25,116 nucleotides of DNA from Sphingobacteriales bacterium. GTDB taxonomy: Bacteria > Bacteroidota > Bacteroidia > Chitinophagales > UBA2359. Below, piece after piece: positions 23,133 to 25,116 of the stretch; the stretch's first letter is position 1; each line of letters starts with the position of its first letter. The notes beneath the pieces are model-generated. The model worked only from the letters and a program-made list of their open reading frames with translations, made no database searches and had not been told where the DNA came from. The stretch is taken from positions 1 through 25,116 of the forward strand of contig JADKCK010000076.1 in the NCBI GenBank assembly GCA_016718845.1, given 5' to 3'. A program made the position numbers and the translations under genes.

Positions 23133-25116
23133 TCATTTACCGCTTATCACTAACTTCTCTACATCATTGCCCAATTGCACAAAATATACGCCGTTAGGCA
23201 GGTTGCCCACCCAAAGGTTCGTTTTGTTTTCGGTTGTTGGCAATGCCTGCGATAAAACTATTTGCCCCATTACATCAACAACAAATGCGGTTTGTTGCCC
23301 AAATAGCTCGTTGCTTTTTAGTACCACATAGCCGTTTGTAGGGTTAGGATACAGTTGTAGCTGTACCATATTGTTTGGATAGGGTAGGGGCAATGCCGTT
23401 ATAATTACATCGTTACCGGGTGTGCCGCCTTCGTTAATGCTTAACTGCCAACTGCTATAAAAGTGGTTGTCGAGGGTATCTTTTATTAACTCTAACGAGA
23501 GATTTAGCGTTTGCAGCGTATCTGCCCAAGGCGCACTGTTGCCATATCGCACAAAATCTACCACCATACCAAAACCATCGTTTAGCACAATACGCTCGCC
23601 CTCGTTTGCCAACTTACCGCTGCTCCATTGGTACATGGGGGCTGTTACATTGGGGTACATGCTTGTATTGCGTGCCACAACCACATACCCATTAGGCAAA
23701 ATGTTTGCCCTAGCTGGGAAGGTAAAGTCAATGGCTTCGGATAGGGCATAACCGCTTAAATCTACGGTTTGGTTAGTGGGATTGTATAGCTCAACAAATT
23801 CTTTGTCGCTGTCGGCATCATCGTTGTACAAAAACTCGGACAACATAATGGGCGAGCTTGGCACCTGATAAGCAAAATAATTACTGCCCATATTGCTGCC
23901 ATCGTTGGCGGTGTTAATAATGGGCGATGTGGGCTGTACCGCAAACTGATAGTGTGGAGCATCAACAAACAAAGGGTTTGCACTTATGTTGCCTGTGCCG
24001 CTTAACTCTTCGGTGTCTGATAAACTATAGGTGATATTAACCGTTGCGGTACTGTCGGCATACCACGCCTGCTCTGCCGAGTTCGACAAGATGCAGTTGC
24101 TAATAGTGCCAATGCCACCTTTATAACCTGGGTTTTTTTCGTAGCCACTTATAGCAATTTGGTTGCCATGAAACGTACAATGGTTGATACTAACGGGCGA
24201 TAAATCTTTTAAAGCCACTCCAATAGTACAATCGGCAATGGTATTGTGTTGCAAGGTAGCCGACGACTCTTGCCCGCACGACACGCCTTTGTCAAAACAG
24301 CGGTAAATAAAGTTGTTTTCTATCAGCAAGTTGTGGCACTCTTCGCCAATATCTAAACCGTCGTTGTTATCGCCCCTAAAATCGTGGATAATGCAGTTGC
24401 GCACTACGCCATCTGTTATGCCGTCGTAATCAATAGCGTCCATATCAACGGCGGTGCCACCTGCAAAAGTGCAGTTTTCGGTGACGGCAAAACCTTGTTT
24501 TACGTTTATGCAATCGCCGGTAACTTGGCTGTGTACTTGGCTATTGGTAAGGGTTACGTTGCTGTATCGGGCAAAAATAGGATTGTCTATAACGTTTAAC
24601 GCTGTTAAATGGTCAATCAACAAATTGGCGCGGTATGCCGATATTGCCGCTTTGTTATAGGGCTGATGTGTGCCGCGCGAGGCTTTATCGAGGGTAAGAT
24701 ACCTTAACTGCGATAAAGCATTGGTGTTGCGAAACAAAATGCCACCCCAATTAGTAGCCCCTATGTTGGCATTAGGCGTAATGATAACACCTGCTGCCGC
24801 CGAGCCATTTATTTGCAAATTGCCGTTTATAAACAAGCTGGCATCTTGTGGCATACGTATCTCCACACCTGCATCGATGGTTAAACTTACGTTTGGATTA
24901 ACCACCACATTGCCCTGCGCATAGTAGGGCGAACAAGCTGCCGTTAGGTTTAAGTTGCTGCTAACGGTATCGGGTAAAACGCATACACCTGTTGGAGCAA
25001 ATAGGGCTTGCAGATACACATCGTTGCTTAAATTAAGGCTAATGGTGCTGCTATCGCTGTAAAAAGTGGGGGTGCCGCTTATAATACCGCTTAAATCGGC
25101 ATCAAAACTAACATCC
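23133..25116 (-). CDS. C-terminal part of a beta-helix, lamin-tail, T9SS-secreted protein
   Basis: The frame is open to the right edge, so the gene is partial; 660 residues are visible, beginning DVSFDADLSGIISG. The GTG at 25019 is only an internal codon. Domains in order are as follows. A right-handed parallel beta-helix (about residues 45-370) has repeated 'N-x-I/F-x-N-C-x-I/F' turns such as GVVRNCIIHDF, LLIENNFIYRCF and ATLQHNTIADC, and starts with 'GNVVVNPNVSLTIDAGVEI'. A lamin-tail domain follows (about 400-540: MLSEFLYNDDADSDKEFVELYNP and LSGYALS). A type A T9SS C-terminal domain (about 575-660) has QLYPNPTNGYVVL and NGVYFVQL...KLVISG. The T9SS domain predicts export across the outer membrane and surface attachment or release. 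In some relatives a CotH-like kinase domain precedes this layout, but that part lies outside the window. Confidence 0.9.
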   Translation of the reverse strand, partial: DVSFDADLSGIISGTPTFYSDSSTISLNLSNDVYLQALFAPTGVCVLPDTVSSNLNLTAACSPYYAQGNVVVNPNVSLTIDAGVEIRMPQDASLFINGNLQINGSAAAGVIITPNANIGATNWGGILFRNTNALSQLRYLTLDKASRGTHQPYNKAAISAYRANLLIDHLTALNVIDNPIFARYSNVTLTNSQVHSQVTGDCINVKQGFAVTENCTFAGGTAVDMDAIDYDGITDGVVRNCIIHDFRGDNNDGLDIGEECHNLLIENNFIYRCFDKGVSCGQESSATLQHNTIADCTIGVALKDLSPVSINHCTFHGNQIAISGYEKNPGYKGGIGTISNCILSNSAEQAWYADSTATVNITYSLSDTEELSGTGNISANPLFVDAPHYQFAVQPTSPIINTANDGSNMGSNYFAYQVPSSPIMLSEFLYNDDADSDKEFVELYNPTNQTVDLSGYALSEAIDFTFPARANILPNGYVVVARNTSMYPNVTAPMYQWSSGKLANEGERIVLNDGFGMVVDFVRYGNSAPWADTLQTLNLSLELIKDTLDNHFYSSWQLSINEGGTPGNDVIITALPLPYPNNMVQLQLYPNPTNGYVVLKSNELFGQQTAFVVDVMGQIVLSQALPTTENKTNLWVGNLPNGVYFVQLGNDVEKLVISGK

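Overview
This window looks like a chromosomal stretch from a member of the Bacteroidota, probably a Saprospiria/Chitinophagia-type lineage; the exact lineage cannot be fixed from the sequence. Three things point there. Promoters match the Bacteroidota -7 element TAnnTTTG (for example 8694, 14231, 16086 and 19320 on the minus strand). Two gene products are large secreted proteins of the type IX secretion (T9SS) style. The protein families are typical of the phylum: two DUF3078 proteins, a giant alpha-2-macroglobulin, and PD-(D/E)XK_2 nuclease. Shine-Dalgarno sequences are not obvious. Several starts are non-ATG: GTG for the permease and HemW, TTG for the CNNM/CBS protein. I saw no rRNA, tRNA, CRISPR array, prophage or transposase gene.

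Layout, left to right. A secreted PPC-like repeat protein (8-1609, minus) ends in an early TGA that may be a frameshift. A 715-bp gap follows, with nested palindromes and a tiny ORF. Next is a 2081-residue alpha-2-macroglobulin with an intact thioester motif (2325-8570, minus), divergent from a TPR lipoprotein (8787-9293). Then come a monoacylglycerol-lipase-like hydrolase, an orphan OppB/DppB-type permease, a shared bidirectional terminator and HemW (minus). A structured repeat (copy A) separates HemW from an NMO/FabK-like flavoprotein (minus). That flavoprotein is divergent from a two-gene unit: a PD-(D/E)XK_2 nuclease followed 5 bp later by an SUMF1-fold lipoprotein. A strong promoter and a roughly 290-nt structured leader precede a CNNM/CBS (HlyC/CorC) membrane protein, whose stop codon abuts repeat copy B. 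After that are a PI-PLC-X-like lipoprotein, a bidirectional terminator, short HPF/RaiA (minus), an intact DUF3078 gene (minus), a broken DUF3078 paralogue (minus), an SDR (minus) and the C-terminal part of a beta-helix / lamin-tail / T9SS protein (minus) that runs off the right edge.

The genes are mostly independent cell-envelope and housekeeping units, not one pathway. Many encode envelope or surface proteins (alpha-2-macroglobulin, three lipoproteins, DUF3078 proteins, T9SS cargo, CNNM, permease).

The best candidates for something undescribed are: (i) the paired repeat with a conserved core inside two sequence-variable nested stems; (ii) the long rod-like leader before the CNNM gene, which starts with TTG; (iii) back-to-back divergent -7 elements forming a 21-nt palindrome upstream of the nuclease-SUMF1 pair; and (iv) a SusC-type plug signature embedded in the alpha-2-macroglobulin. 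All statements on structure and homology come from reading the sequence by eye; no search or folding program was run.
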